A stretch of DNA of 51,833 bases from an uncultured bacterium (GTDB lineage: Bacteria > Cyanobacteriota > Vampirovibrionia > Gastranaerophilales > Gastranaerophilaceae), in contig CADAYD010000009.1 of NCBI GenBank assembly GCA_902791985.1, forward strand, positions 1-51,833, written 5' to 3'. The position numbers were made by a program, and so were the translations under genes. Position 1 is the stretch's first letter. Every line of letters begins with the position of its first letter. The notes beneath the pieces are model-generated. The model did no database searches. It was given only the letters and a program-made list of their open reading frames with translations, and had not been told where the DNA came from. Below are positions 8,513-17,492 of the stretch, piece after piece.

Positions 8513-10516
8513 TTACTTTTCCAAATCCATTCTCAATACTTCGTAAATGTCCATCTTTTTCGATTTCCCGCGGATTTGAACTTCCTTAATTTTTATTACA
8601 TCGGCGCAATCAGAAATGTGGTTGTATGTTGAAGTGCTTACAAGCAAATTTGTCTTATAAACCTTGTTGTACCCCTCAATTCTGCTGGCAAGGTTGACGT
8701 TATCCCCTATTGCAGTGTATTCCATTCTGTTTTCGGTACCGATATTACCGATAAATACTTCTCCTGTATTTATGCCGATTCCGATTTCAAAACGCGGTTT
8801 ACCTTCCGCAAGCCAATTCTCTCTTAAGTGCTCAACTTCTTTGAGCATTTCGTATGCACATTTAACGGCGTTTCTCGGATGGTTGAGGTCTTGTATCGGT
8901 TCTCCGAAGATAACCATTATAGCGTCGCCAATAAATTTATTTATTACCCCGTTATATTTGCGGATAATAGGTTCCATATGCGCAAAATATTCGTTTAAAA
9001 TTTTTGAAACTTCATCTGCAGGCATTTTTTCGCTCATACTTGTAAATCCGCGAATATCAGAAAAAAGTATGGTAACGATTGCTCTTTTTCCTCCGAGCCC
9101 AAGATTTTCAATGTCTTTTATTATGTTTTGCATTACGTCTTGGGATAAATATTTTCCCATAGCCGTTTTTATTTGTTCTTTGTTACGACTTTCGTTGAGA
9201 AATTTGAAAGTATATGCAAATATTGCTGTTACAAATTGGCAAATTAGCGGTGATGCGTATTCGGTGACGTATCCGTTTATTGCAAGCATTGTAATAATAA
9301 ATAAGTATAATAAATCCAGACTGATAAGAGTTATAAGTCCTTTTAAAAATCTTGCACGAAGAATTATTATAAATGTTGGGATGCATAAAAGTATAAAGAT
9401 TAGAAAATTAATACCTTTACCGCTATTATTTAATAAAATTTGAGAATAAAGATTGTCATATACACTTGCCTGTATATCAACTCCGGGATGTCTTGTATCC
9501 ATAGGAGTTCGCAAAACATCAGTGCCGGGACCGGATATGTTTTCTCCGATAAAAATAATTTTATCGTTAAATAAAGCAGGATCTATAAGTGAATTTGGAT
9601 CTTTAAGATTGTATAATTCTGGGGCTGTTTTTGGGGTAAGACCTTTTTGAAGTGCTTTGTACGTATCTAAAAGTTTGAATGCAGAAATAGCATTGTGTGA
9701 ATATGTTATCTTTTGGTTGTTATTCCAAGGGAAATCATAATATCTTATAGGAGTATAGAAAAAACCGTTTTCGTATTTATAAGGAATTTTTAATCCTGTA
9801 GATGGTACCAAAATGTAATTATCATAAATAGAAATTTCATTTGTATTGTTTGCAAGCAAATACATTTTGAATGATAAGGATGGGTAGTATGCATTTCTAA
9901 TTTTTACAATGTTAATCGTGTCAAAAATGAAATCCGAGGTGTTGTCTTTGTTAATAATGACTGAACCGAAATGTTTGGTGCTATTTCTTAAATTATCGGA
10001 ATAACTCAAAATACCATTTTGAGCCGTCATAGATTGATTTTGAACATCTTTTATTACGTTCAATGAATGTTTCTGTTTAAAATTGTTTATAAAACTTCCA
10101 TCGGAGTTATTTTTATCTTCTTCAGGAACAAACGCTGAAACAAGATTATTCATTTTTGAAACTTGATTAACAAATAGAGGGGCGCTATTATCTCCATTAT
10201 CTCGAACAGAAGTGTAAGTAATGTCTAAACCTATAATCTTGGGTTTTGCATAAGAATAGAAATAATCAAGTAAATCCGTAATGATTATTTTTTTAGGGTC
10301 ATTGCGCCAATTATATTTTTGGTTTGTGACATCATCAAAAACAACCTCAATTATATTTTCATTAGGTTCTTCGATTTTTGAAATAATATTTGACATCAAA
10401 AAGCTATATGCAAACGGTTGTATAAATCTATTGGCAATAAAAACAAATATAATAATAAGTAACATGTATATTAAGAACGAATATAAATAAAACAGTTTAT
10501 TTTTTAACTTTTTCAT
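8513..10516 (-). CDS. CHASE2-domain adenylate/guanylate cyclase
   Basis: A 667-residue membrane receptor cyclase. A first membrane segment (about residues 10-33) is followed by a large extracytoplasmic CHASE2-like sensor (about 45-360, with DPALFNDKIIFIGE and a PGVDIQA motif). Then come two or three membrane segments (about 370-440) and a C-terminal class III cyclase domain. The two metal aspartates are present: D487 in FSDIRGFT and D531 in GDAIMVIF, 44 residues apart as usual. K in INKF and the transition-state pair in DNVNLASR are also present, so it should be active. The lysine favours ATP, giving cAMP. The signal sensed is unknown. The ATG has AAGGGG upstream. It is convergent with glgA and divergent from eda. 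Confidence 0.9.
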   Translation of the reverse strand: MKKLKNKLFYLYSFLIYMLLIIIFVFIANRFIQPFAYSFLMSNIISKIEEPNENIIEVVFDDVTNQKYNWRNDPKKIIITDLLDYFYSYAKPKIIGLDITYTSVRDNGDNSAPLFVNQVSKMNNLVSAFVPEEDKNNSDGSFINNFKQKHSLNVIKDVQNQSMTAQNGILSYSDNLRNSTKHFGSVIINKDNTSDFIFDTINIVKIRNAYYPSLSFKMYLLANNTNEISIYDNYILVPSTGLKIPYKYENGFFYTPIRYYDFPWNNNQKITYSHNAISAFKLLDTYKALQKGLTPKTAPELYNLKDPNSLIDPALFNDKIIFIGENISGPGTDVLRTPMDTRHPGVDIQASVYDNLYSQILLNNSGKGINFLIFILLCIPTFIIILRARFLKGLITLISLDLLYLFIITMLAINGYVTEYASPLICQFVTAIFAYTFKFLNESRNKEQIKTAMGKYLSQDVMQNIIKDIENLGLGGKRAIVTILFSDIRGFTSMSEKMPADEVSKILNEYFAHMEPIIRKYNGVINKFIGDAIMVIFGEPIQDLNHPRNAVKCAYEMLKEVEHLRENWLAEGKPRFEIGIGINTGEVFIGNIGTENRMEYTAIGDNVNLASRIEGYNKVYKTNLLVSTSTYNHISDCADVIKIKEVQIRGKSKKMDIYEVLRMDLEK

Positions 10517-10540
10517 ACAAAGCCCCTTATGCTTATTTTA

Positions 10541-10549
10541 TGATATAAT
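10541..10549 (+). promoter_or_regulatory. Extended -10 for the eda-csaB unit
   Basis: TGATATAAT, an extended -10, lies 23 bases upstream of the eda ATG with an AAGGG site in between. No clear -35 is visible. Confidence 0.5.
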
Positions 10550-10572
10550 AAATTCCGAAAAAAGGGTAGATT

Positions 10573-11178
10573 ATGAATATAAATTTGTTAGAAAAAATTA
10601 AACAAAATAAAATTTTTCCTATTATAAGAAGTAAAAATCCTCAAGAAATTATAAAAACTGTTAAGGCTATTGTTAATGGCGGGTTGGATATGGTAGAAAT
10701 TACTGTTGGCGATTCAAAAGTATATAATGCTATTGAAGAATTGTCAAAAGATACAATAATATGTGCAGGTGGTATTATCACTTCTGTTCAGGCTCAAATA
10801 GCAATAGATTGCGGGGCGAAGATAATTTCTTCTCCTATATTTTCTAAAAGTCTGGTAAAGATTTCAAAAGACCGACAGGTTCCGTTTATTGCAGGTACAA
10901 CGACTGCTAATGAAGCATATCAGGCATGGCAGGCAAGAATTCCTATTGTAAAAATATTTCCTGCAGTGGCTTTGGGCGGAGTTGAATATATTGAAAATAT
11001 ATTAAGACCTATGCCGTTTTTAAATGTAATTGCTCAAGGAAATGTAAAATTAAATGAGGTCAAAGCTTATATTGATGCGGGTGCTATTGCAGTAGGTGTA
11101 GGAAGAAATTTAACTGCCGGTTTTTCGTGTGAAGAAATTACTCAAAGAACAAGACAACTTTTGGATAGTTTAAGATAA
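10573..11178 (+). CDS. eda: KDPG/KHG aldolase
   Basis: A 201-residue TIM-barrel aldolase. It cleaves 2-keto-3-deoxy-6-phosphogluconate to pyruvate and glyceraldehyde-3-phosphate (Entner-Doudoroff or uronate catabolism). It carries the catalytic glutamate in DMVEITVGD, the GGIITS loop and the Schiff-base lysine in IVKIFPAVALGG. Length fits the family. The ATG has AAAGGG upstream. Its stop codon overlaps the next start by one base (TAATG), so it is translationally coupled to a csaB-like gene. No edd dehydratase is near, so the source of its substrate is unclear. This family also contains KHG and KDPGal aldolases, so the exact substrate is open. Confidence 0.9.
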   Translation: MNINLLEKIKQNKIFPIIRSKNPQEIIKTVKAIVNGGLDMVEITVGDSKVYNAIEELSKDTIICAGGIITSVQAQIAIDCGAKIISSPIFSKSLVKISKDRQVPFIAGTTTANEAYQAWQARIPIVKIFPAVALGGVEYIENILRPMPFLNVIAQGNVKLNEVKAYIDAGAIAVGVGRNLTAGFSCEEITQRTRQLLDSLR

Positions 11179-12191
11179 TGAAAAAAAGATTTGTGTTATC
11201 TGGATATTTTGGATTTAAAAATTTTGGTGATGAGGCTATTTTATCGGTTCTTATAAATAAATTGCGCCAAAATAAAGGATTTATAAATATTATTTCTTCT
11301 AATCCGGAATATACAAGATCACAATATAAACATATAAGAGCTATTAAGACCTTTGATTTTTATAATATATTTTGTACCATTATGAAATCAGATATCCTAA
11401 TTTCCGGAGGTGGTAGTCTTTTACAGGATGTAACAAGTTTAAAAAGTTTGGGCTATTATCTTACGATAATTTTTATAGCATTATTCTTCAGAAAAAAAGT
11501 CATAATTTTTGCACAAGGTATAGGCCCGATAAATTCTAAAATAGGTCGATTTTTGACAAAATTGTTATTAAAACATTGCGCATATATAAGTGTACGAGAT
11601 AAAAGGAGCTGTGAATTACTGCAAAAATGGGGGATAAAGTCAGATTTAGTCTGTGATCCGATATTTTCAATGCAAATTCCTCAAACAGAAAAAACAAAAA
11701 CCCTTGCAGTCCAACTAAGAGATTGCAAAGGTATGAATATGGATTTTCTGGACAGACTCGCAGATTCAATATCGAAAAATTTTAATAATTATGCTGTTGA
11801 AATATATTCATTTCAGGACTCAATAGATTTTTCAATATGTGAACAATTTAAAAAAAATCTTGAAATGTTAAATCCTGAAATAAAAATAACTCTATATTCT
11901 AACCTTACAAATTCCCAAATTATAGAAAATATATCAAAAGCTCAATATTTGGTTTCTATGAGATTTCATGCAATAATTATCGGACTTTTATCAAATACAA
12001 AAACTATGGGAATAAATTATGATATAAAGGTTGAAAAACTAGCAAAGGATTTTGTAATTCCTTTAATTGATTTAAAAAATGATTTTGGGGATAAATTTGA
12101 ATTATTAAAAGCTCAAAATTTAATTGAAATTGATAAAAAAGTAAAAAATATGCATTTTGATTGGACCGGTTTTGAAAAAATGTTGAGTTAA
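11178..12191 (+). CDS. csaB: CsaB-like polysaccharide pyruvyl transferase
   Basis: A 337-residue GT-B-like protein of the polysaccharide pyruvyl transferase family. The N-terminus LSGYFGFKNFGDEAILSVL is the family signature (GYYGxxNxGDEAIL). It also has SGGGSLLQDVTS and the C-terminal MRFHAIIIGLLSN histidine motif. CsaB enzymes transfer pyruvate from phosphoenolpyruvate to cell-wall polysaccharide, creating the ketal that SLH domains bind to hold S-layer proteins. There is no signal peptide, so it is cytoplasmic. It starts within the eda stop codon (TAATG), an unusual partner. Pyruvate from the aldolase is not the direct donor. I see no SLH-domain protein in the window. Confidence 0.85.
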   Translation: MKKRFVLSGYFGFKNFGDEAILSVLINKLRQNKGFINIISSNPEYTRSQYKHIRAIKTFDFYNIFCTIMKSDILISGGGSLLQDVTSLKSLGYYLTIIFIALFFRKKVIIFAQGIGPINSKIGRFLTKLLLKHCAYISVRDKRSCELLQKWGIKSDLVCDPIFSMQIPQTEKTKTLAVQLRDCKGMNMDFLDRLADSISKNFNNYAVEIYSFQDSIDFSICEQFKKNLEMLNPEIKITLYSNLTNSQIIENISKAQYLVSMRFHAIIIGLLSNTKTMGINYDIKVEKLAKDFVIPLIDLKNDFGDKFELLKAQNLIEIDKKVKNMHFDWTGFEKMLS

Positions 12192-12269
12192 TATATCTTT
12201 TATTTTAGTAATTTTTTATTCATGTTATTATTCAATTGTTATAAATCAGTTTAATTTTATTGGTGCAGA

Positions 12270-13289
12270 ATGGAAATATTGTCCGGTCTTAATTTAGAAC
12301 AAATTGAAAAAATCACATCTATGCTTGGTGCATCAAAGTTTAGAGCAAGGCAGATTCATAATTGGATTTACTTGAAATCAGTCAAAGATATTGATGAAAT
12401 GACTGATTTGTCAATAAAATTTAGAGAAGAATTTAAGAAAGTTGCAAAAGTTACTGACACAAAAATTAAAATAAAACAGGTTAGTTCAGACGGAACAATT
12501 AAATATTTGCTTGAATATCCCGATGGGGAGTGCGTCGAAACCGTTTTGATGCGTTTTGATAACCGCGCTAATCTAACTGCGTGTGTTAGTTCGCAAGTCG
12601 GATGTGCAGTTAATTGTTCTTTTTGTGCAACAGGCAAAAGAGGTTTTATAAGAAATCTTGATTATAAAGAGATTGTCGAGCAAGTTTTAACTATTCAGCG
12701 CGATACCGGTTTGAAAGTTACAAATATTGTTTTTATGGGGCAGGGTGAACCGCTGTTAAATCTTGATAATGTATTAAAAGCGATGCAGATTTTTAATGAG
12801 GATTTTCAAATAGGTGCAAGAAGGTTGACAGTTTCTACATCCGGAATAATTCCTCAAATAAACAAACTTGCACAGCTTGATATGCAATCTACTCTGGCAA
12901 TTTCGCTCCATTCCTCTAATCACGAAACAAGGGCAAAACTGATGCAGATTGAAAATAAATATCCAATGGATGAGCTTCATAAAGCTTTAAAAAATTACAC
13001 CGATAAGACGGGACGCAGGATTACTATAGAATATCTGTTGATAAAGGATTTGAATGATACATCTCAATGTGCAAAAGAGTTAGCTGCCTATCTTAAAGAT
13101 ATAAAATGTAATATAAATTTAATTCCGTATAACCCGACTGAAAAAAACGATTATCAAAGGCCTTCTAACAATTCGATTATGAAATTTAAATATTTAATGG
13201 AACATTCCGGTAAAAAAGTTACTGTCAGACTTGAACGCGGTGCAGATATTGATGCTGCTTGCGGTCAATTGAGGGGTAAAGTAAATTAG
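12270..13289 (+). CDS. rlmN: Dual-specificity RNA methyltransferase RlmN
   Basis: A 339-residue radical SAM enzyme that methylates C2 of A2503 in 23S rRNA and A37 in some tRNAs. It has the radical SAM cysteines in CAVNCSFCATG (CxxxCxxC), GQGEPLLNLD, STSGIIP, SLHSSN and the C-terminal catalytic cysteine in DIDAACGQLRG. The full family length is present. The ATG at 12270 has only a weak GGTG before it. A TATAAA lies about 30 bases upstream. It follows csaB after 78 bases and may share or add a promoter. Confidence 0.96.
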   Translation: MEILSGLNLEQIEKITSMLGASKFRARQIHNWIYLKSVKDIDEMTDLSIKFREEFKKVAKVTDTKIKIKQVSSDGTIKYLLEYPDGECVETVLMRFDNRANLTACVSSQVGCAVNCSFCATGKRGFIRNLDYKEIVEQVLTIQRDTGLKVTNIVFMGQGEPLLNLDNVLKAMQIFNEDFQIGARRLTVSTSGIIPQINKLAQLDMQSTLAISLHSSNHETRAKLMQIENKYPMDELHKALKNYTDKTGRRITIEYLLIKDLNDTSQCAKELAAYLKDIKCNINLIPYNPTEKNDYQRPSNNSIMKFKYLMEHSGKKVTVRLERGADIDAACGQLRGKVN

Positions 13290-13341
13290 CATAGCAAAAA
13301 AAATAATTTTCATTTTTTAATTGTAAAAAATGAGGTCAATT

Positions 13342-14088
13342 ATGAATGAAATTAATTTTTGTGGCGGATTTTTAATTGAAAAACCTTCAATAAGGATGTG
13401 GAACGGTATACAGGAAAATATGCCCAAGAAAAAATGTGTTTTTCAAAATTTCAATGAAAATGGAGACAAATTTTTTGTAATAAAAAGCGTTTATGATAAA
13501 GCTATGGCCTCTTATATCCTATCCAAGAACGTGAAGTTCAAGTTTTACCCCGAGATTAATCTTAAAAACAGGTTGGATCCTTATTCCCCTGAAGAAGCAC
13601 ATCGCGTAATTAGTGCACAAACATATGTTATAGACTCAAAATCTATGCTTCGGAAATTTATAAATGCTAATACTGATGTAAATATAGTTCCGAAGTACAA
13701 ATGGAAGCCTAATGACCATATAGGAAAAACATTGAAAGCGTTAGAATTAAATCCTGATGAATGTAATGTAAAAATCATTTCAGGAGTGGCATATATTACA
13801 GATAAAAAAGGAATAATAATAGCCAAGGCATCTCCTAATAATGAACGCGGAGTAAATTTTGTGTATGTATATCCAAAACATAGAGGATTTTTGTCAAATA
13901 AGGATAAAAAAGGATATTTTTATCCCCAAAATACAGATGATTCTCCGCAAAGGTTTGCACTGACTCAAGGGGGAGAAAGACATTATTTTGGAGCGCTTCA
14001 AACAATAGATTTTCAAAATAAGTTTAAACAGAATGTTAAAATAGATTCCGGCAGAATACGTCCGAAGCAAAAACAAAAGGCGGAGTAA
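13342..14088 (+). CDS. Hypothetical protein with N-terminal F-x-G tag, 248 aa
   Basis: Not recognised. The protein is basic, rich in lysine, asparagine and aromatic residues, and has no membrane segment or signal peptide. It begins MNEINFCGGFLIEKPS, an F-x-G tag near the start like several other orphans in this window. A C-terminal segment (about 205-225) reads QRFALTQGGERHYFGA. I chose ATG 13342 because GAGGT lies just upstream; the ATG at 13330 has none. A hairpin with arms AGGCGG and CCGCCT overlaps its stop codon. It follows rlmN with 52 bases between and could be co-transcribed. Confidence 0.7.
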   Translation: MNEINFCGGFLIEKPSIRMWNGIQENMPKKKCVFQNFNENGDKFFVIKSVYDKAMASYILSKNVKFKFYPEINLKNRLDPYSPEEAHRVISAQTYVIDSKSMLRKFINANTDVNIVPKYKWKPNDHIGKTLKALELNPDECNVKIISGVAYITDKKGIIIAKASPNNERGVNFVYVYPKHRGFLSNKDKKGYFYPQNTDDSPQRFALTQGGERHYFGALQTIDFQNKFKQNVKIDSGRIRPKQKQKAE

Positions 14089-14146
14089 AAACTGCCGCCT
14101 ATTAACCAGATTTACACTATGTAAGTGTTCAGAAAGGAACTTTTTA

Positions 14147-15019
14147 CTATTCTCCCAGATTGATTTGAGAGAATTGAACTATTTTGTTTTTTCCTCTTTT
14201 CTTTGCATTATATAATGCATGTTCAGCGTATCTTATAATTGTATTTGCATCTTCTTCCGTATCAGGCAAGCAAGGGAATGTTGCAATTCCGCCTGAAATG
14301 GTAATAGGATGTCTTTCGCTCTCTCCCGCAGGTATAAATTCCATACGTTCAACTTCTTTTCTGAATCTTTCCGCAAATAAAAATGCATTTTCTTCAGAAG
14401 TATTAGGCAGGGCAACAACAAATTCCTCGTCTCCATACCTTGTTAATATATCTTCTTTTCTAATGACTTGTCTTAATTTATCTGCGATAGATTTTAATAA
14501 TACATCGCCCCATTCATAACCATAGATATCATTAACGGATTTAAAAAAGTCTAAATCAAATAAAAGTAATGATAATGGTGTTGCATATCTTTTTGCTCTG
14601 GAAATTTCTTGATCCATACGTTCAAGCAAATATTTTCTGTTATGCAGACCTGTTAATTCATCAGTTGTAGATAACATTCTCATCTTATCTCTAAGTTCTT
14701 TTATTTTAAGAAGATTTTTAATTCTGATTACAACTTCGTTTTTATCCAACGGAGTTTTTATATAATCGAATGCAACTGCACGAACTGTAGAACCTTTAAA
14801 TGTTTCCCCTACAAAAAGAACCGGATATTTAAATTTTGTTACCATCAATACTTCTTTTATATTAGGAACATCCTCAATTACGATTATTCCGGGGTTAACT
14901 GCTTCATAATCAATCAAATGTTCCGGTTCTTCTATTCTTAAGTTTACATCTTCAATATCAGTAACCATATCTGCTATTGCAGATGTCATTTTTGTTGTAT
15001 ATATAATAATATTTCTCAT
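14147..15019 (-). CDS. GGDEF protein with degenerate receiver and GDEEF signature
   Basis: A 290-residue cytoplasmic protein. Residues 1-120 look like a receiver domain that has lost the usual phosphorylation residues: the strand before the acceptor reads IIVIEDVPN, and the expected T/S and K positions are altered. Residues 125-285 form a GGDEF domain with STTDELTGLHNRKYL, FDLDFFKSVND and an intact I-site RKED. The signature itself reads RYGDEEF, so the second glycine of GG[D/E]EF is aspartate (G196-D197-E198-E199-F200). Known enzymes make cyclic di-GMP. The changed loop makes activity uncertain, and it may be a nucleotide-binding effector. The start has GGGAGAG upstream. Confidence 0.85.
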   Translation of the reverse strand: MRNIIIYTTKMTSAIADMVTDIEDVNLRIEEPEHLIDYEAVNPGIIVIEDVPNIKEVLMVTKFKYPVLFVGETFKGSTVRAVAFDYIKTPLDKNEVVIRIKNLLKIKELRDKMRMLSTTDELTGLHNRKYLLERMDQEISRAKRYATPLSLLLFDLDFFKSVNDIYGYEWGDVLLKSIADKLRQVIRKEDILTRYGDEEFVVALPNTSEENAFLFAERFRKEVERMEFIPAGESERHPITISGGIATFPCLPDTEEDANTIIRYAEHALYNAKKRGKNKIVQFSQINLGE

Positions 15020-15089
15020 AATATCTCTCCCAGTACAAAGCTACCATATTATGAGTTATCAGGCAAAATTGTTACAAATGTTAAGCTAT

Positions 15090-16127
15090 TTAAAATTGAG
15101 TGCTTTTTTCAAGATGAAGGACATCAATTATAGTATTTAATCTTGTGAAAACTTCTTTAAATTCAGGAATGGATAAACTTTGTTTCCCGTCGCTCAATGC
15201 TTTTGTCGGGTTATGATGAACTTCAACCATAACTCCGTCAGCGCCGGCAACAAGTCCTGCTTTTGCCATTGGTTCAATCAAGTATCTTTGACCTGTGCCG
15301 TGACTTGGGTCTACAATCACCGGCAAATGAGAATATTTTTTTATAACCGGAATAGCGGCAATGTCTAAAACATTTCTTGTATATGAGCTGTCAAAACCTT
15401 TTATCCCTCGCTCGCATAGTATAACTTTTTCGTTTCCATTATACATTATGTGTTCTGCCGCAAGTAAAAATTCTTTAATGGTACTTGCCGGTCCTCTTTT
15501 TAAAACAATAGGTTTGTCACATTTCCCGACAGATTTTAGTAGTCTGAAATTTTGCATGTTTCTTGCTCCGATTTGAATGACATCAGCATAATTACAAACC
15601 AAATCCAAATCACTTGAATCCATAAGTTCTGTAACAACCAAAAGTCCGGTTTCTTCTTTTGCTTTTGCAAGATATTTAAGTGCTTTTTCTCCAAGTCCGT
15701 CAAAGTCATAAGGTGATGTGCGCGGCTTAAATGCCCCTCCTCTTAAAAATTGACATCCCATTTCCTTAGCAGCAATTGCAACTTGCAATAGCCCATCGTA
15801 ATCATCTTCAACAGAACATGGACCAACCATAAATACCGGTCTGTTCTTTCCGCCGATTTTTACTCCGTTATCAAATTCAATAACAGTGTCTTCGGGTTTC
15901 CTGTCACGAGAAGCCATTCTGAAAGGTTCACGAATGAGTTTGACATGACTTACCCCTTCCATTGCTTCCAGTCTGTCAGGAGAAAGTGTTGTTTTATCCC
16001 CGAGAGCATCAATTACTGTATGTACCGCTCCTTCATGCAATATTGCACGAAATCCGTGTTCTTTTAATATATTTATTACGGCTTGAATATTATCCTGTGT
16101 TGCCGTCTTTTCCATTATGATAATCAT
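15090..16127 (-). CDS. aroF: DAHP synthase (3-deoxy-7-phosphoheptulonate synthase), type I-beta
   Basis: A 345-residue enzyme joining phosphoenolpyruvate and erythrose-4-phosphate, the first step of the shikimate pathway. The N-terminal 70 residues (MIIIMEKTATQDNI...) are the ferredoxin-like regulatory domain of the Thermotoga/Bacillus type, which normally mediates feedback inhibition. The barrel has FMVGPCSVED, FLRGGAFKPRTSPYDFDGLG, VLKRGPASTIKEFL, LCERGI, VDPSHGTGQR and DGVMVEVHHNP. GAGGAAG precedes the ATG. The gene stands alone, downstream of the HAD phosphatase on the same strand with 147 bases between. No other aro gene is in the window. Confidence 0.95.
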   Translation of the reverse strand: MIIIMEKTATQDNIQAVINILKEHGFRAILHEGAVHTVIDALGDKTTLSPDRLEAMEGVSHVKLIREPFRMASRDRKPEDTVIEFDNGVKIGGKNRPVFMVGPCSVEDDYDGLLQVAIAAKEMGCQFLRGGAFKPRTSPYDFDGLGEKALKYLAKAKEETGLLVVTELMDSSDLDLVCNYADVIQIGARNMQNFRLLKSVGKCDKPIVLKRGPASTIKEFLLAAEHIMYNGNEKVILCERGIKGFDSSYTRNVLDIAAIPVIKKYSHLPVIVDPSHGTGQRYLIEPMAKAGLVAGADGVMVEVHHNPTKALSDGKQSLSIPEFKEVFTRLNTIIDVLHLEKSTQF

Positions 16128-16274
16128 GTCTTACTTCCTCTTATTATTACGTTTTGTAAAACTATTATAAAAAATAAAAACATATTAATCAATTTAGAAT
16201 ACCAAAATTAACATGGCATCATGTTGCAAATGCCAATACTGCAAGAAATGTTGTAAAAGGTTTTTCAGTATAGT

Positions 16275-16925
16275 TTATAAATATTTAAAAATTTCATCGG
16301 GTTTTGATATTAGAATTTCTGCACCGTTTTTTAATAAAAATTCTTTGTCTTTAAATCCCCACAAAACACTTATACAGTCAAGTCCGGCATTTTTTGCGGT
16401 TTGAATATCAACTTCGCTATCTCCTATATAAATTGCTTCATTTGCACTTATATTTAATTCGTTTAAAATTTTTAAAACAGTATCAGGATATGGTTTTTTT
16501 CTTATTCCGTTTTCTTCATTTTCTCCTGCGCAAAAGTCTATTAAATTACCAAAATATCTTTTGCATAATTCCTGCACTGCTTTGTCAAATTTATTTGAAA
16601 CAACAGCTGTTTTTAGTCTGTAATTTTTTATATTTGTAAGTAATTCTATAACGCCATCATAAGGTGTGGTGTTGCTAAACATATTTTGGCTGTAATGTGT
16701 TTTAAATGTATCGATACACTTATTAAAATTCGGATTATTCCTTCCGTCAGGGATTGCACGTTCAATGAGTTTAGCTACCCCGTTCCCTACAAATTGCCGA
16801 ACCTCATCTGTTGTACGCTTAGGGTAGTTGTATCTTTCGAGTACAAAATTTGTACTGTTTGCCAAATCTCCTAAAGTATTAAGTAGAGTCCCGTCTAAAT
16901 CAAAAATTACTGCTTTTTTCTTCAT
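16275..16925 (-). CDS. gph: HAD-family phosphatase, phosphoglycolate phosphatase-like
   Basis: A 216-residue HAD hydrolase with the nucleophile motif IFDLDGTLLNT (positions 6-16), motif II VVSNK and motif IV YIGDSEVDIQTAKNAG. This is the Gph/PpaX type, acting on small phosphate esters such as 2-phosphoglycolate; the true substrate is not shown by sequence. I chose the ATG at 16925. No Shine-Dalgarno exists, but a TATAAT lies exactly six bases before this ATG on the minus strand, so the message is probably leaderless. It is divergent from the membrane orphan at 16982. Confidence 0.85.
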   Translation of the reverse strand: MKKKAVIFDLDGTLLNTLGDLANSTNFVLERYNYPKRTTDEVRQFVGNGVAKLIERAIPDGRNNPNFNKCIDTFKTHYSQNMFSNTTPYDGVIELLTNIKNYRLKTAVVSNKFDKAVQELCKRYFGNLIDFCAGENEENGIRKKPYPDTVLKILNELNISANEAIYIGDSEVDIQTAKNAGLDCISVLWGFKDKEFLLKNGAEILISKPDEIFKYL

Positions 16926-16937
16926 AAAATAATTATA
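16926..16937 (-). promoter_or_regulatory. -10 giving a leaderless start for gph
   Basis: On the minus strand TATAAT (16932-16937), then TATTTT, then ATG. The -10 to ATG distance of six bases places the transcription start at the initiation codon. Confidence 0.6.
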
Positions 16938-16981
16938 CAACAATGTATTTTTGTGATAAATTATTTTTAAGCGGAGTATTT

Positions 16982-17419
16982 ATGGATAGAACAACATTTG
17001 AAGCGATAAATAAGGGTAAAAGGAATTTTATAATTCTTCTGATTTCTTTATCTGTTTGTATAGGGATTGTTGTTGGGTTATTTACCAATTATAAAGAAGA
17101 AATCCTTGTGTGTTCAAAGATTGATGATAATTGTTATGTTGAAAAAATTAATATGCTAAATTCCAAAAAACGCACTGATTTAATTGCGGTTTCAAATATT
17201 CAATATGTATCCTTTATTCCCAAAAATGTATCCGGCAATATGTATGCCAAGGGTTATACTTCGTTTTATTTATCATTTGTAAGTAAACAAAAAGAAAAAA
17301 TTAAAATATTTTCAACAGAATATTATGAGAAAGATGAAGTAAAAGATGTTGTAAGTAATTTGCAAGAACAGTTAAAAAATAATGATGTAAAGGTTATAAA
17401 GATTATTCGTAAACTGTAA
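16982..17419 (+). CDS. Hypothetical single-span membrane protein, 145 aa
   Basis: Not recognised. A short basic N-terminus (MDRTTFEAINKGKRN) is followed by one hydrophobic segment (about 16-35) and a soluble part of about 110 residues, rich in beta-prone stretches and ending in a lysine-rich helix. Two cysteines close together (VCSKIDDNC) lie just after the membrane segment and could form a disulfide if that part is outside. I chose ATG 16982 because GCGGAG sits upstream; the frame opens further up without a site. It is divergent from gph. Confidence 0.7.
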   Translation: MDRTTFEAINKGKRNFIILLISLSVCIGIVVGLFTNYKEEILVCSKIDDNCYVEKINMLNSKKRTDLIAVSNIQYVSFIPKNVSGNMYAKGYTSFYLSFVSKQKEKIKIFSTEYYEKDEVKDVVSNLQEQLKNNDVKVIKIIRKL

Positions 17420-17457
17420 TTAGTATTGAACTTTTAAAATATACACTTTTTGTACAA

Positions 17458-17492
17458 TTGCCCTTATTCTAAAATTATTTTAAAATCTAGCT
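17458..17492 (+). promoter_or_regulatory. Promoter with leaderless start for the peptide-ABC ATPase
   Basis: TTGCCC (17458-17463), 17 bases, TAAAAT (17481-17486), six bases CTAGCT, then ATG at 17493. No Shine-Dalgarno. Confidence 0.6.

Noticed and set aside
8664-9443. A 259-codon open frame on the plus strand
   Set aside because: It is antisense to the conserved cyclase domain and membrane segments of the CHASE2 cyclase and has no recognisable domain or ribosome site.
16213-16404. A 63-codon frame starting MASCCKCQYCKKCCKRFF, a possible cysteine-rich peptide
   Set aside because: Most of it is antisense to the HAD phosphatase gene, it has no ribosome site or leaderless -10, and the cysteine-rich part covers only about 50 bases of spacer.
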